The notes beneath the pieces were generated by a model, which was given only the letters and a program-made list of their open reading frames with translations, did no database searches and was not told where the DNA came from. A program made the position numbers and the translations under genes. This document shows positions 30,239 through 42,486 of a DNA stretch of 64,000 bases, one piece after another. The first letter of the stretch is position 1. Each line of letters opens with the position of its first letter. Location: assembly GCA_027405735.1 (NCBI GenBank), contig JAPEHQ010000008.1, positions 1,984,001 through 2,048,000 of the forward strand, given 5' to 3'. This stretch comes from Mucor racemosus. Its lineage: Eukaryota; Mucoromycota; Mucoromycetes; Mucorales; Mucoraceae.

Positions 30239-31303
30239 CTAATTATGACGTTTACGGTTATTTTGAATGTAATAATTGTTATTAATTCCTCCTCCATTTC
30301 CATACTGAGCATTATTATTATAGGGATATCCATATTGCTGTTGGTGCTGCTGCTGTTGCTGCTGCTGTTGTTGATGGTAGTAATCCATGGCTTGTTGTTG
30401 TTGATGATGTTCCGGAGTATTATAAGATCTAGTATAAGAGGGGATATCAAGACTATGACGAGAACGATCGTTATTACTATGTCTACTAAATATATTAGAA
30501 AAATGATGACGACCTTGATGATGTTGAGATTGACTATTATAAGGTTGCTGTTGATTGTGGTGATCAAACATTCTATTATTATATTGTTGTCCTTGCATTG
30601 GTAATTGCTGCTGTTGCTGATAATAAGGTTGTTGTTGCTGATGATAGTGTTGTGACAAAAATGGGTTTCCGAGTCCTCCGTTTCTGCCTCCTCCCATCAT
30701 TCCACCGAAATGATTTCCTGCTGTTGCTGCCACTGCTGTTAGAGCTGGTATACCCATATCCATGATTGGATTATGAGCAATACCATTCATAAATGGTTGA
30801 TGATGGTGTTGCTGCGGATGATGTTTTAAAGGGTTTTTAGAGGAAGAGGGAAGTGAATGATGTCGTTGACGACGATAAGAAGAAGGTGAATTATGACCAT
30901 TATGTTGTGAACTTGATATGTTATGGTCTTGTTGATAGCGATTTCTTCCATAATCATCTTCATCTTTGTGCTTATGAGATAGAGAAGATAGACTTTTATG
31001 CGACGATCTGTTTTTTAGTCGATTATTGCCACCATGAGCATTATTATTATAATACATTGAATCATCAAAAGATTGTCGTGTGGGATCAAAATAATCCTTC
31101 TTTTTGCGTCTCCTATTCCAAAAATGCGGGCGATTATCTTTTTCGTAAAAAGGTTGATGTTGATTTGCAGCCATATCAGTTAGCCAATTACTCACATGAT
31201 GATTTCTTTGTTGGCGCCACTTATCCGGATGTTGATAATTATCGCTATTACTACTACCAAATTGATAATTTTGAGAAAGATATTGTCGAATACTATTTAA
31301 CAT
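30239..31303 (-). CDS. Low-complexity His/Gln/Asn-rich protein of unknown function
   Basis: A single uninterrupted frame encodes 354 residues; no intron is needed. I do not recognise the family. The N-terminus (MLNSIRQYLSQNYQFG, then an RRRKKKD basic patch) leads to a Ser/His/Arg-rich section. A small hydrophobic-glycine section in the middle reads MDMGIPALTAVAATAG followed by GGMMGGGRNGGLGNP. Long Gln, His, Tyr and Asn runs finish the chain. The composition is that of an intrinsically disordered, possibly prion-like protein. The opposite strand is also partly open because of the CAA/TTG repeats. The absence of stops over a kilobase of biased sequence and a plausible start favour a real gene, but expression is unproven. 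Confidence 0.65.
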   Translation of the reverse strand: MLNSIRQYLSQNYQFGSSNSDNYQHPDKWRQQRNHHVSNWLTDMAANQHQPFYEKDNRPHFWNRRRKKKDYFDPTRQSFDDSMYYNNNAHGGNNRLKNRSSHKSLSSLSHKHKDEDDYGRNRYQQDHNISSSQHNGHNSPSSYRRQRHHSLPSSSKNPLKHHPQQHHHQPFMNGIAHNPIMDMGIPALTAVAATAGNHFGGMMGGGRNGGLGNPFLSQHYHQQQQPYYQQQQQLPMQGQQYNNRMFDHHNQQQPYNSQSQHHQGRHHFSNIFSRHSNNDRSRHSLDIPSYTRSYNTPEHHQQQQAMDYYHQQQQQQQQQHQQQYGYPYNNNAQYGNGGGINNNYYIQNNRKRHN

Positions 31304-32312
31304 TGAATATAAAGAGAAGGAAAGGGCTTTTTTTTTAAAAGAAAAAAGCTCTTAATACTTGACTAACATTACACCAAAGTCGTATACAGCGATATCACCT
31401 GCTATTTTCTAAATTATTATCAACCTTCCTTTTTAGAATAGTTGATCTTTATTTAACAAGGCACTGAAGATGACGGATTTTTTTTATTTGATATATGCAC
31501 TACATCTTTTAACCATTGTTGGAAAATTATTGATATAATCATACATACATGCAATTGATTATATTATATAAATAGAAACTTAGATTTTCTGTGCTACCAA
31601 TAGCATTTGAAGGGGAATTCTACAAAAAGCCAAAATTACTCACCTATAAATATTTCATCACATCGTTAATAGAAAATGAAGCAATTTAATGTTCAGCCTA
31701 TCAATTATTCTCAAAAACAAGTATCCGTCATGTCATTTCAACCAAGTCAACATTGACAAATACACAAAGTTTATAGCTAAACTCAATTAAATTCAGTTTT
31801 TATATCAAATGTGATCACATTCAGACCGGATAAATTACTTATCTCGACTCCAGATTTTTTCAAATTTTGGAGAAATTACATTCGATCTACAAATGACGGT
31901 GAGACATTCAAGTTTTTAAACGCCTTGTCGCCCTTCAACATTTGGTCAAGGTTTTATATTTTTATATTTTTAATCGAAAAATTTTAATGTGAACATTTTT
32001 TGAATTATGCAATTTTGTTGTCAAAAATTGGTATTTTTTTATGAAACTTACATGAATTTTACCGTAAAGTATTGCAGGTGTTCTATATGTGCTCCTATTT
32101 TAAATTAATCAAGGAAATATTCATTTTAGCCAACAAAACATCCAAAAGAAACTTGTCGACCTTTTAAAAATGGTACTGATTATGATTATTAATTAGGTCG
32201 CCGCTGAGGTTTTCGCTTTATTTTAGATTTTTTCTATTTTTCATCCCTTTTTCCTTTTCTCTTCCCTCTATCACTTTTTCTATCAAAAATATCAATAAAA
32301 AAAAATCGCATC
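31304..32312. other. Divergent intergenic region
   Basis: About 1 kb lies between two divergently transcribed genes. It is AT-rich with poly-T near the zinc-finger gene start. No further gene is seen. Confidence 0.55.
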
Positions 32313-33355
32313 ATGTCGCAAATACAAATGGGAAAGCCTAGTTTACCTTCTATTCAATTTTTATTGCAAGAAGCACCTGGTAAAAATCTTTAAAAATCTT
32401 GTTATTATACCAATTTACTTAGGTGTTGATGAATATAGGTCCCGTCATATCACCAAATAATCATAATAACGAGAACGTTGAAACTCCAATTGCTCCTGCA
32501 CATCATAACAAAAGACAATTTGGGCATAGAGCTTCTCGAAGTGTTAGTAGTCTTCCATTAGACTTACAAGGTTTATCGCTGCAAGCACCAGAGGAAAGGA
32601 TTGCACACCCAGAATCAAGTCGACCCCTCAACCCTAATACTTCCTCTCATCAACCTTATGGTGGAATACCATTTTCATCAACGGAGAAACCTCCAAGTTG
32701 GATGCTTCCTGGTGATAGACCACCTGTAGCAATGAACTTTGCACCTCCGTTAGTCGCTTCATCATCTCAAAATACACATAGAAGAAAATCAGGGTTTGGT
32801 GGAGGTCACGGGAGATCTGTTTCTGAATTTACCTTACCTCCATTATCAAATACTCCACCATCTACTACTACAACTCGTAGACATACACCATCGCATTCTC
32901 ATAGAAGAGCTGTATCTGCTAATACTATAGATTTTATGCTTAGTCCATCTTCAAATGCTCATGTGAGAGCACAATCTTACAGTCCTCAAGAACCATCATT
33001 AAATGGGGGTAGACAATCACCTCCAAACTCAAATTTATTTGATCAACTTCAGGTTGAAAATGGTACTAATAATATCACCAATAATATGTCTTCTAATACA
33101 AGCAATGCAGCATCTGATACATCCGGGCGTTATATCTGCCCTTACTGCCATAAAAAGTTTTCAAGGCCTTCCTCATTACGTATTCATACATATTCTCATA
33201 CTGGAGAGAAACCTTTTGTATGTACAGAACCTGGTTGCGGAAGACATTTCAGTGTTCAAAGTAATATGAGACGTCATTTAAGAGTACATCGGTTAGGACG
33301 CTCTGTAAATAACAATACTTTGGAAGCAACAAAAGAGGAAAACGAGATAGCGTAA
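32313..33355 (+). CDS. C2H2 zinc-finger transcription factor
   Basis: Two exons, 32313-32379 and 32439-33355, give 327 residues. Exon 1 encodes MSQIQMGKPSLPSIQFLLQE, a short hydrophobic start that could be a contact motif. The correct acceptor is GAATATAG before GTCCCG; the closer TTAG would lead to an early stop. The middle is Ser/Pro/Thr-rich and disordered. Two C-terminal C2H2 fingers follow: CPYCHKKFSRPSSLRIHTYSH, joined by TGEKPFVC to CTEPGCGRHFSVQSNMRRH...H. The TGEKP linker is the classic DNA-binding type. It is likely a nuclear DNA-binding regulator; targets are unknown. The annotated frame opening at 32423 begins inside the intron. Confidence 0.9.
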
Positions 33356-34586
33356 AATTATATTAATTTTTATTGATTCTCTTTTTTTTCAAATATACAC
33401 ATGTAATTCTTTATTGAAGAACTAGAAAATCTAAAATATATATATATATATATATAACACCATCTACGCGCTTGTCGCAAACAACAACATAACATTATAT
33501 ACATTTTGTCATACATATTACAAAACTTAACAGCAAGGCAGTTTATTTTTTCCCCCTCTTTCTTTATTACTATTTCAAATTTTTGTATATATTTATATTA
33601 TATAATACCTTTTATTTCCCTTTTTTTTTAATCCTTTACTTTTTGAATAAAGAAACGGGTCTTATTTTATCATTAGTGTATTGCCTAGGCAGACATTTGT
33701 GTATTAAAACTCCATTGGGATGTATTTACGGAAGATCTTTGTTGGTGCAACTACCCTATTTTATATCCTATAAAAAAGCTGTAAAAGAGAAGGACGCAGT
33801 AATTCTCAAAGATTTATTTGTAGGGTACAGTATGCAGCGTGTGTGTTCAATTTTTCTTGAACTATTTGCTCCAATTAAGCAGCATATGATGTTATTTATA
33901 TGGAGCAATGACGTATATTTCCTTTCTCAAGCCTGTTATAACGTTGTTTGACATTTTATCTTTTGTTCATTTTACACTGATAAAGGCAAAATGCCGAAAT
34001 TAGGATATATACTTCAGGATCTACGCACTGATCAACGTTGCCATGGTAACAGATTTTGTTGCTATGGTTGAATTTGAATTGAAAAATGTCAAAATTTATT
34101 CTTCATCCAAAAGGATTAACACTTTGCTTTTCATTGGGTGATTGCGGCATGATTCTTTTAAAACCTTAATAAAAAAATGGATAAACAAAAAGTCTTCTAA
34201 TATAAAAAGCTTTTTTGTTTTTGATTGATTGATTGAAGCATTGAATTATCATTAAAAATTCATAAATATAATGAAATTTCGAATTTAGAATAAGCTTCTA
34301 GATTTTAAAGAATTTTTTCAATGCAAAATTTGAAAGTATTCATGGGTTTCTCATTGATTTAGCATTGCAAAAACTTTTCTCTTTTACCAACTAATTTTTT
34401 TTCTGCGTTCCGCCCGGTTTGTTTTGCTTTAACTTGGAGTTAAATTGTGTATAAAGTATTTATTGCTCTTTCTTTTTTTCCTTTTACTTTTTCCATTTAG
34501 TTTTTCCTTTTAGTTTTTTATAAAAGAAAAACAAATAAATACACAGATTCTTTTCGCTATCAACATAAAAAATAAAATAAAGAAAA
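33356..34586. other. Intergenic region between zinc-finger and protease genes
   Basis: This holds the 3' flank of the zinc-finger gene with a short (TA)n at about 33439 and the promoter region of the HtrA gene. An open frame at 33583-33951 (122 codons) starts in T-rich DNA and has no recognisable domain. I do not support it as a gene. Confidence 0.5.
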
Positions 34587-37500
34587 ATGGATGATTCACA
34601 ACATCCACTTGTCGTATCTACCCCACCTTTACGTGGCCCCGTTGATTCTCCAGCACCCATTGATGCCGCAGAAGTAGCTACAGATTTAAAAGCCCATCGA
34701 GGTAGCATGTCGTTAGCTACAACCCAGTTTGAGCAACAAGCACCTGTAGATAGTAGAACTTTGCGTGGAAGATCAAAATCTCTTGCTTTTGGTATGCAAG
34801 CATTCAGACCTCCAGTAGATTACATTGCTCCTGTCACTACTTCAGGTGTGCCATTTAAAGCAAGATCTTGGGAGCCTACCCTTGAAAAAGCCATTCGCGC
34901 CATTGTATCTATCAAGGCTAGTCATGTAAGAAGTTTTGATACTGAAACTTCAGGTAGAACCAAGTTTATCTTGAATTTATTCACATTTTACTAATCATAA
35001 ATGTCATAGGTGGTTATACTGCCACTGGTTTTATTGTTGATGCTGCACGTGGTATCATATTGACAAATCGTCATGTTGTATCTCCAGCACCTATTGTAGC
35101 TCAAGCAGTGTTGACAAATTATGAAGAAGTTGACTTGAAGCCAGTTTATCGTGATCCTATCCATGATTTTGGTTTTATGCAGGTATGGGAATAATAAAAA
35201 AAAAAGGCACTAAATTTGCTTACTGAGATTTCCATTTGTTTTTAGTTTGATCCTACTCGCATTAAATTTATGGAGTTAGAAGAAATTAAACTTAGTCCAG
35301 AACGTGCTAAAGTTGGTTTGGACATTCGAGTTGTTGGGTAAGCATCTAAATAATAAGTTATTTTTATTTATATTGTTTCATGTTTATTTAACCTTTAAAA
35401 AGCAATGATGCCGGTGAAAAATTAAGTATTTTGGCTGGTACATTAGCAAGATTGGATAGAAGAGCTCCTGAATATGGTGTTGGCGAATACAATGATTTTA
35501 ATACATTTTATTTACAAGCCGCATCAGGTACTAGTGGTGGATCATCCGGTAGTCCTGTACTTGACATTGACGGGCATGCTGTTGCTCTTAATGCGGGTGG
35601 TGCTAGTCGTGCCTCATCTTCTTATTATTTACCTTTGGATCGTGTTCAAAGAGCTCTTACTTTTATTCAAAAAGGCGTTGTAGTGCCTCGTGGTACTTTA
35701 CAAACAGAATTTGAGTATTTGCCTTACAATGAAGTTCGTCGTCTAGGACTTAAAGCTCATATTGAAGAGAAGGTCAGACATAAATTTCCTGAGGAAACAG
35801 GTATGCTCGTTGTAAGATCTTTGTTACCTAAAGGTCCAGCAGACAATATATTAGTTCCAGGAGATATCATCATTGGTTGCAATGGTAAAATGGTACCTCA
35901 TTTCATTGCCCTATTTGAAATTCTTGATGATTCTGTTGATCAAGAGATTTCATTAACTGTTAGTCGTGGTAAAAAAGTGCAAGAAGTCAAGGTTACAATA
36001 CAAGATCTTCATTCAATTACTCCTAATCGATTCGTTGAAATTGGTGGCGGTGTAGTTCATGAATTATCTTATCAATTAGCCAAATCTTATTCTCAACCTA
36101 CAGGCGGTGTCTACGTTGCTACGTCTGGCCACATGCTCGCTAGTGCAAGTGCATGGCGTAAAAGTATAATTGTTAGTGTAAACAATATTCCTACTCCAAA
36201 TTTAGATGCATTTGTTGAAGCTATGAAGACATTGGCCGATGGTGCTCGTGTACCTGTCAGGTAAAAAGAAAATTGAATCAACGAAATTCATGCAAAATCA
36301 AAAAGAAGCTAATTTTTTTTACCCTTGTAATATAGATTTTATGCTTTACATAAAGCCTATAAAGACAAGGTCATGATCATGCATGTTGACAGACATTGGC
36401 ATAAGTTTAGAATTTCTGTTCGCAATGGTAAAAGTGTAATTTAAGAAATGGTAATCTCAAACTAATATTTGATTTATAGATTTAACTGGCCTTTGGGATT
36501 TCACTGAAATGCCTCCGCCACCAGCTACTATTCCTTATTCGCCATCAACTGCTACTTTCCCTCCTTTGGATTCATCATTGGCACTTGCTGAAAAGTTGAT
36601 GCCATCTTTTGTTGCTATTGATTTCTATTTACCTTATTTGGTAGATGGTATGAAAGCAACTCAATTTTATGGTACAGGTTTTATTGTTTCCACCAATCCT
36701 CCCTTGATTGTTTGTGATAGAGACACTATTCCTATTGGTTTAGGTGATATATTTATCACTTTTGCTAATTCTATCATCATTCCTGGTCGTTTGCTGTTCC
36801 TGCATCCATTTTATAACTATGTTATATTGACATACGACCCTAAATTAATCGGTGATACTCCTGTAAAGCCTTTGGAATTTAGTGAAAAGGAATTAAATCA
36901 AGGTGATGAGGTTAATTTTATCGGTATTGGTAATGACCATTCTGTTGTCATGAAAAAGACTACTGTTTCTTCTGTGTCCAACATTGGTACTCGTGAATGT
37001 TCACCTCCTCGATGGCGTGCGATGAATGTAGAAGGCATCAAGATTGATGATTCCCTCAACTCCCAAGGCGGCCTAATGACCAACGATGAAGGCCAAGTAC
37101 AAGCATTATGGATTAGTTACTCTAGTCAATCTGAAAAAGGCAAAGACATCTCTTTCATGTCAGGTTTGCTTTCTTCTCTAGTTAAACCTACAATTGAAAA
37201 GTTTTTACAATGCGGCGATAAGGTTATTTTCAAGGGTCTTGATGCTGAATTATGGACTATGCGTATTGCAGCAGCTCGTACATTGGGTCTGAGTGATGAA
37301 TGGGTCAATAAGATTGAAGAAAGTGGCTCAACTCGTCATACATTGCTCTATGTTCTCAACATTTTGGATGAGCGTAGTGCATGTGCCAAGGTTCTCAACG
37401 TTGGCGACGTTATTCTTAGTGTCGACGGTAAGTTGGTGACCCGTATGAGCCATATGATGCTTGTCCACGAGAAAGATAACATCGATATGGTTATTTTGCG

Positions 37501-38065
37501 TGACGGAAAAGAATTGAACGTTAACGTTCCTATGAGTGAGTTCAGCAGTTATGAAACTACTCGAGTCATTGGCTGGCAAGGCGCTTTGATTCAACGTCCA
37601 TACAAGGCTGTTTTGGAGCAAGTTCGTAATGTTCCTGCTGGTGTATATGTTTCTTGTACACTTTATGGTTCTCCTGCATCCAACGTTCTTCGTCCTGGTG
37701 TTTGGATTGTCGAAGTTCAAGGTAAACCTGTAAAGGATTTAGATTCATTTTTGCAAGTTGTTCATGCCCATGAAATGGAAATGAGTCGTCGTCGTCGTCC
37801 TAGCTACATCCCACCTGTTCAAAGAAGCGCTGAAGAACAAGCGAGAAGAGAAAGTGAACAAAATGATAATGATGCCTTGATACCTGACATTGTTGATGAA
37901 GACGATGACGATGACAATGATGAAGGTTATATTCGTATCAAGACTGTTAGTAGAAATGAAACTGTTCGGGTAGTTGCTGTCAAACTCGACTTACATTATT
38001 GGGACTCTTGGCAATTAGTTCATGATGAGAAATCTGTTTCTGGTTGGATTTCTGAAAGCGCTTAG
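34587..38065 (+). CDS. NMA111: NMA111-type HtrA serine protease with tandem protease-like and PDZ modules
   Basis: Six exons: 34587-34953, 35010-35182, 35246-35337, 35403-36260, 36336-36427, 36480-38065, giving 1055 residues. The first protease module has the full triad: His in ILTNRHVV (about 144), Asp in RDPIHDFGF (about 175) and Ser in SGGSSGSPV (about 259). PDZ sequences follow ([18 protein letters not shown]). A second, degenerate protease-like module starts near [16 protein letters not shown] and has CDRDTIP where a catalytic His would be expected. Another PDZ region ([18 protein letters not shown]) and a C-terminal PDZ-like piece ([18 protein letters not shown]) complete it. The order matches yeast Nma111, a nuclear HtrA-like protease involved in stress-linked cell death and protein quality control. 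A short acidic insert ([11 protein letters not shown]) lies near the C-terminus. The start is the first ATG, giving an N-terminal extension of about 100 residues before the protease. Confidence 0.95.
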
Positions 38066-39099
38066 AGGAAAAACATTGTTTAAAAAATAGGAGGTGTTTC
38101 TTCTCCAAAAAAAACTCTTCCTTTCTTTCAGGCACACACAAAAACTTTCATTCTTTCACAAATATTGTACAGTCTTTTTTCTTGTTTCGTTTAATACATA
38201 TTTTCCCGCCTTTTATTATTTTGCAATTATTGCACAATCTATATACTGATTTCTTGATTATCGATATAAATATCTAAAAATATAATATATGTGTGTCCTT
38301 ATATAGTGTTTTGTCATGTTATTTAGCAAATATTAAGTATCTGGTTGCTTGCCAGAATCCTACATGTCAATATACATACGAGATTAAGGAATCTGCATGA
38401 CCCATCAGAGCCAAAACCGTAAATTTTAGTCAAAGACAGGGTCAGCAGGGTCGGTTTGTATTGAAATTCTGAATACAAAATCCACATCTCATCAGGAGAA
38501 CGGACCGACTAAATATTCTGAGAAAAGTCAAAAAATTCAAATGAAGACATAATATAAGTATACACGAAAAACAAAGCTCGGCTACATGGACAGCTAACAG
38601 CCTATCATTACAGCTTGAACTCGACTTGATGAACAGTACCATTTGGAGGTATGTTTTGAGGCAATAATCCGGCTTGCAGCTTGGATTATCAATTATGTAC
38701 TTCCATACTTTATCAAAACCATAACTAAAAACCAGTTAGAATCACAGATGACACTATCATTATTTCTATCGACCGTTTTGACATTTCACGAACGCTCACT
38801 TTTTTTAGTGAGGTTTATAGCTTAGCAGACCATTTCAAATTCGGAATAGCGCTAAATCAGCATACATATGACAATGGCAACTACCGAAATTAATAATGCC
38901 TTCTTTTTGTATAATCAAAGTCGTAGTCGTAGTACAATGTGGTTTACATTTTTTTTTTTTTTTTGAGAAATGTCTGATTTTAGATATTGACTTAAATAAC
39001 TGTATATATATCGTATTTGAGGAATATCAGAATATTGTAAACCTTTGTTTTATTAAGTGATCAATAGACAATAATCAACAAGAAAAAAAATAGCAGACA
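38066..39099. other. Gene-free region after NMA111
   Basis: The 3' flank of the protease gene is followed by ordinary AT-rich sequence. Two 60-66 codon frames around 38442-38825 have no features. No gene is supported. Confidence 0.5.
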
Positions 39100-39324
39100 G
39101 TCAAATAATCTCGCCAAAATATTACGCTTTTTATTAGCTATACATCCAGAGGATGTATTTATATGCTATTCATCATAACTATTACACATAATTACTATCT
39201 AAGGATATGATGTCAATTAACGAGAATGGGTGTAAATCAACTTGGACGCATTTTGATTTACTTTAACACCAAATATGGACTGAGATTTTGGATGTGCGGC
39301 CTAAGATATAATATTGACATAACA
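39100..39324 (-). mobile_element. Solo LTR (family D), partly degenerate
   Basis: On the minus strand it begins TGTTATGTCAATATTATATC and contains TATAAATACATCC with the inverted GGATGTAT. The far end (toward 39100) departs from the other copies and no target duplication is visible. It is therefore an older or truncated copy. Confidence 0.65.
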
Positions 39325-39419
39325 GTTTGATTCCTACAATCTAATCAGCAATTTAATAAGTTAAAATACTAATTCGGGATACTGTTACAACTGTAGTATA
39401 TATTCAGTAATTTTTATCC

Positions 39420-40450
39420 TATTTGGACTAGTCGTTCGATCTCGCTACGCTCAATTACGGTGTCGTCCTGGGGAGCTCGCTTTTGCAATTTTTTTAATGG
39501 GTGTATCATATGATTGGCAGTTCTATCTTGTTACGCTTGATTATTGACTCCAGTGATGGCCATGTTTATGTTTATGACATTGGAAATATAGAGTATAGAG
39601 GTAAGACGAAAATTAATGCAAATCAACTCTAACCCGATAATTAGAAAGTAAACATTTATTGTTATCAAATAAACTATTCCACAGTATTAAAAGGTATAAA
39701 GGTTTACAGTAATAAATTTGAATCGAGTGGGTATAGCATCGTAGATTCTTGAAGAAGTTTTCAAAAATTGTAAAATCTCTTATTTTTAAGACTTACAGGG
39801 CTTATAAGCGGAATAGTAATTTAGAAAATTATTTTTGTCCAGATCATCAATTTTGACATTTTTTAATTTTTTTTTTTTCTGTTTTTGCAAATCTAGAGTT
39901 AATTATACTACCAATCGTAAAAACAAAAAAATATACACATATAGAAAATTTAATGCTCTATTTGCTCAATAAAAAACAATGAACATTTTTATTGCAAGAT
40001 ATTACATGAAAATCCTTTAACCAAAATTCCGTTTTTGGGCCAAAAGTGCAAATTTTCATTACTTAAAATTTAATATTAAGCTTTTATAAAATGTGTATTA
40101 GCTATGGCTACAATTTTCTCTCACAATGTAGTATATTTAAACGTTGATTTTGGTATCAAAATTTGATTTTTCTGTTTTTTGATGAAAATCATGAGTGTTG
40201 GTAAGGATAAAATGAGCCCCGAAAATGTCCGCTGTAAATGCTGAATTTTCAGACCGCACATGGTTAAATATAAGAAAAGATTGAAAAAAAATACTTTTTT
40301 ATTAAAAACTTAGATATATCATAGTATATAAAAGATCTAGCCGTTCGACCTCGCCAGGATCAATTATGGCGTCGCTCTGCGGGCTAGATTTTACAGTTTT
40401 TTCCAATGAATGTATGATATAACAGACCGTTTTCTAGTCTTAAACTATGT
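39420..40450 (+). repeat. Family A repeat, partial copy A3
   Basis: It contains the dynein-like tail SSDGHVYVYDIGN at about 39550-39590 and the conserved non-coding middle of the family. The block CGCTACGCTCAATTACGG...CTCGC occurs twice here, at about 39446 and, more diverged, at about 40345. In A1 and A2 it occurs once. The motif-rich 3' end of the family is missing. Confidence 0.7.
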
Positions 40451-40999
40451 CTACTATATCAGTAAGCAATATTATAAAACACTAATTTTATAGCTTAGAT
40501 AAAACACTGCTTGCTCTAGCTCTACGGTATTGTGAAATGTGTTACGATCCATATTTTGATGAGCTTTGGCGCCCTTAATTGCCCCCTCCCCAAACAGAGC
40601 TGATTTTACAAATTTTAAATTTTAAAGATGATTTAAAGTCGACCAAAACGAATATGATGCCAATTTTGTTATGCTATTTCATCTTGAAGTATATTCATGC
40701 TTGCTGAAATTTTTTAATTGACACAATTCATCTAAACTATTCATTTTATCGCACATTTTTGTTAGTGATATCGATTTGAATAATAATGCGATTTTACGTT
40801 CCGCATGAAATTCTCAAAAATACCCAAATGATAATCTTCATTAGTTGATATACCGTATACCTCTTTCTTGTATTAAATAGTAAATAAAAAATATATGTTT
40901 ATTTTTTTAAGCGTAGTTTTCACAAATTACATGATTTTCCAAAACATTCCAGTCATTTTTGCCTTAGTATATGTAGAGATAGAGATGAATATTCATTGA
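40451..40999. other. Gene-free AT-rich spacer
   Basis: No gene or complete element is recognised between A3 and E2. Confidence 0.45.
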
Positions 41000-41375
41000 T
41001 TACGAGCGTTTTTCCACTTGCTTTATTTTTTTAAGCGGATGAAAAGAGGTTTTTTGTTGTAAATTTAGGTATACAACTTTAAAAACAGCTATTAGCTAAT
41101 GAAATCAAGATATATTATTATTCGTATATTTACTGCGCATTAAGTACATTTTCAAAATTCAACTTTGAATCATTGATTGATTTTATTAAAACTTTCAAAA
41201 AACATTTGAAACACCCCATGCAAAATAGCTTAAAAAAGTATGTTTTCATTTCCCCATTTCACAGCAACTTGGGAGAGGCTGAAGCTTTTTTAATTCTGTA
41301 TATCAAAATTAGACATATCTACTACATTAGACGTATCTACATTTGAAACCGGGGTTCATTTGGATCAGTATCCAT
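41000..41375 (+). repeat. Family E repeat, copy E2
   Basis: It shares AACAGCTATTAGCTAATGAA and downstream text with E1, and with E3 an extended part including TTAGACGTATCTACATTTG. It is non-coding. Confidence 0.6.
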
Positions 41376-41490
41376 TGTAATCGTATATTTAATTGGTGTC
41401 AATAGAAGTGCGTTGTAAACTTTAGGTGTGCTTTGGCGGTGCTTCTTTTCTCGTCACACAGTAGGTTGTAAAAGCTTTCCTTTGACATTA

Positions 41491-41571
41491 CACTACGGCC
41501 GACCTGTGCTGCACAAGTTGATTTCGTTGTGCCAATATGGGCTGCACACTATAGCCTGAGCTGTTATGTCC
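41491..41571 (-). repeat. Outer-end fragment of family A (A5)
   Basis: It starts CACTACGGCCGACCTGTGCT and continues with GCACAA motifs as in the outer end of A4 and, inverted, of A1 and A2. It stops abruptly where the LTR-like B1 begins. Confidence 0.7.
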
Positions 41572-42097
41572 TGTCGTATATTTTCAAGTTTGATAAATAA
41601 TACTTAAAAAAGAATACAATTAAAAGAGAATGAGTAATGAATCAATTCTTCAACTGTATAATAAAAACAAGATATCTTTTATTTAGATATAAAAGTATGG
41701 CCTTTTATACTAATTTAACATTGAGATCCCGAAGTATAATTTAAAGTACTATGGAACCATTAGATCTGTTTGATAGTAATCTATGGATTGAAATGGATCA
41801 ATCATAATTTAACCGTTCTTGCAGAGATTGAGAGTTGCTTTGTTTCAACGCTGCGCTAATTGTGCTTGGATGTTGATTTGATAGCTACTTGATTAATTAA
41901 CCGCTGGGATGAAGTAATATGCTGTCATAATTGAGGTCCAAGCGTCCTTGGTAATTACTGGGTTAAACATGGTACACTAGGAGCTTTTTATATCCGATAT
42001 CAATACTTGCACTTCAATACATGTCCTAGTCAATAGATTGTAAGATATATTGATACTGTAGAAGGTGATAACATATGGTGCTTGGAGGCATACAACA
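41572..42097 (+). mobile_element. LTR-like repeat B1
   Basis: The 526-bp sequence begins TGTCGTATATTTTC and ends GGCATACAACA, with TG...CA ends. It is closely similar over its full length to B2 (45864-46393). No direct target duplication and no internal coding region are visible. A solo LTR is the likeliest identity but is not proven. Confidence 0.6.
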
Positions 42098-42301
42098 TAG
42101 TATATGATCCATATTTTTGCCAATGGCCACCCTCCCAAAAAAAGCCGAACAATCTCCGGAAGCGGCCATCTAATAATGATATTTCCAGGCTCTAAATTTT
42201 TAGAAAAAATCACCGGACAGCCCGGACGTGGTTATTTAAATATTCCAAGCAGCTATAAGATGCAGGTATTGAAATTTTATACAAAAATCAAGGTTCGACT
42301 G
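42098..42301. mobile_element. Fragment of a pogo/Tigger-like element end
   Basis: The right end reads AAAATCAAGGTTCGACTG followed by TA. Inverted, this is CAGTCGAACCTTGATTTT, which resembles the terminal repeats of Tigger/pogo elements inserting at TA. The matching left end is missing, probably lost where B1 lies. Confidence 0.35.
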
Positions 42302-42486
42302 TATTGCTATTAATTATTCAAAGGCTTATTTTAAGTAAAGCAAAAATACAACCTACAACGTTATTAGCCTAATAACGGCGGGTTTAACTTGAAAAGTATA
42401 ATATGATAGAACCGGATTCAAAAAAAGTCCATAAAATCACAAAGTTAAATGATTTATATATAAGAGCACTACGGCCGACCTGTACT

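Noticed and set aside
30092..30604. 170-codon plus-strand frame opposite the His/Gln-rich gene
   Set aside because: Composition is dominated by Leu/Ile from TTG/ATT complements of the Gln/Asn codons; the minus-strand frame is longer and has a plausible start.
33583..33951. 122-codon open frame downstream of the zinc-finger gene
   Set aside because: It begins in T-rich 3' flank, has no domain and no sign of a proper promoter or conservation; chance cannot be excluded.
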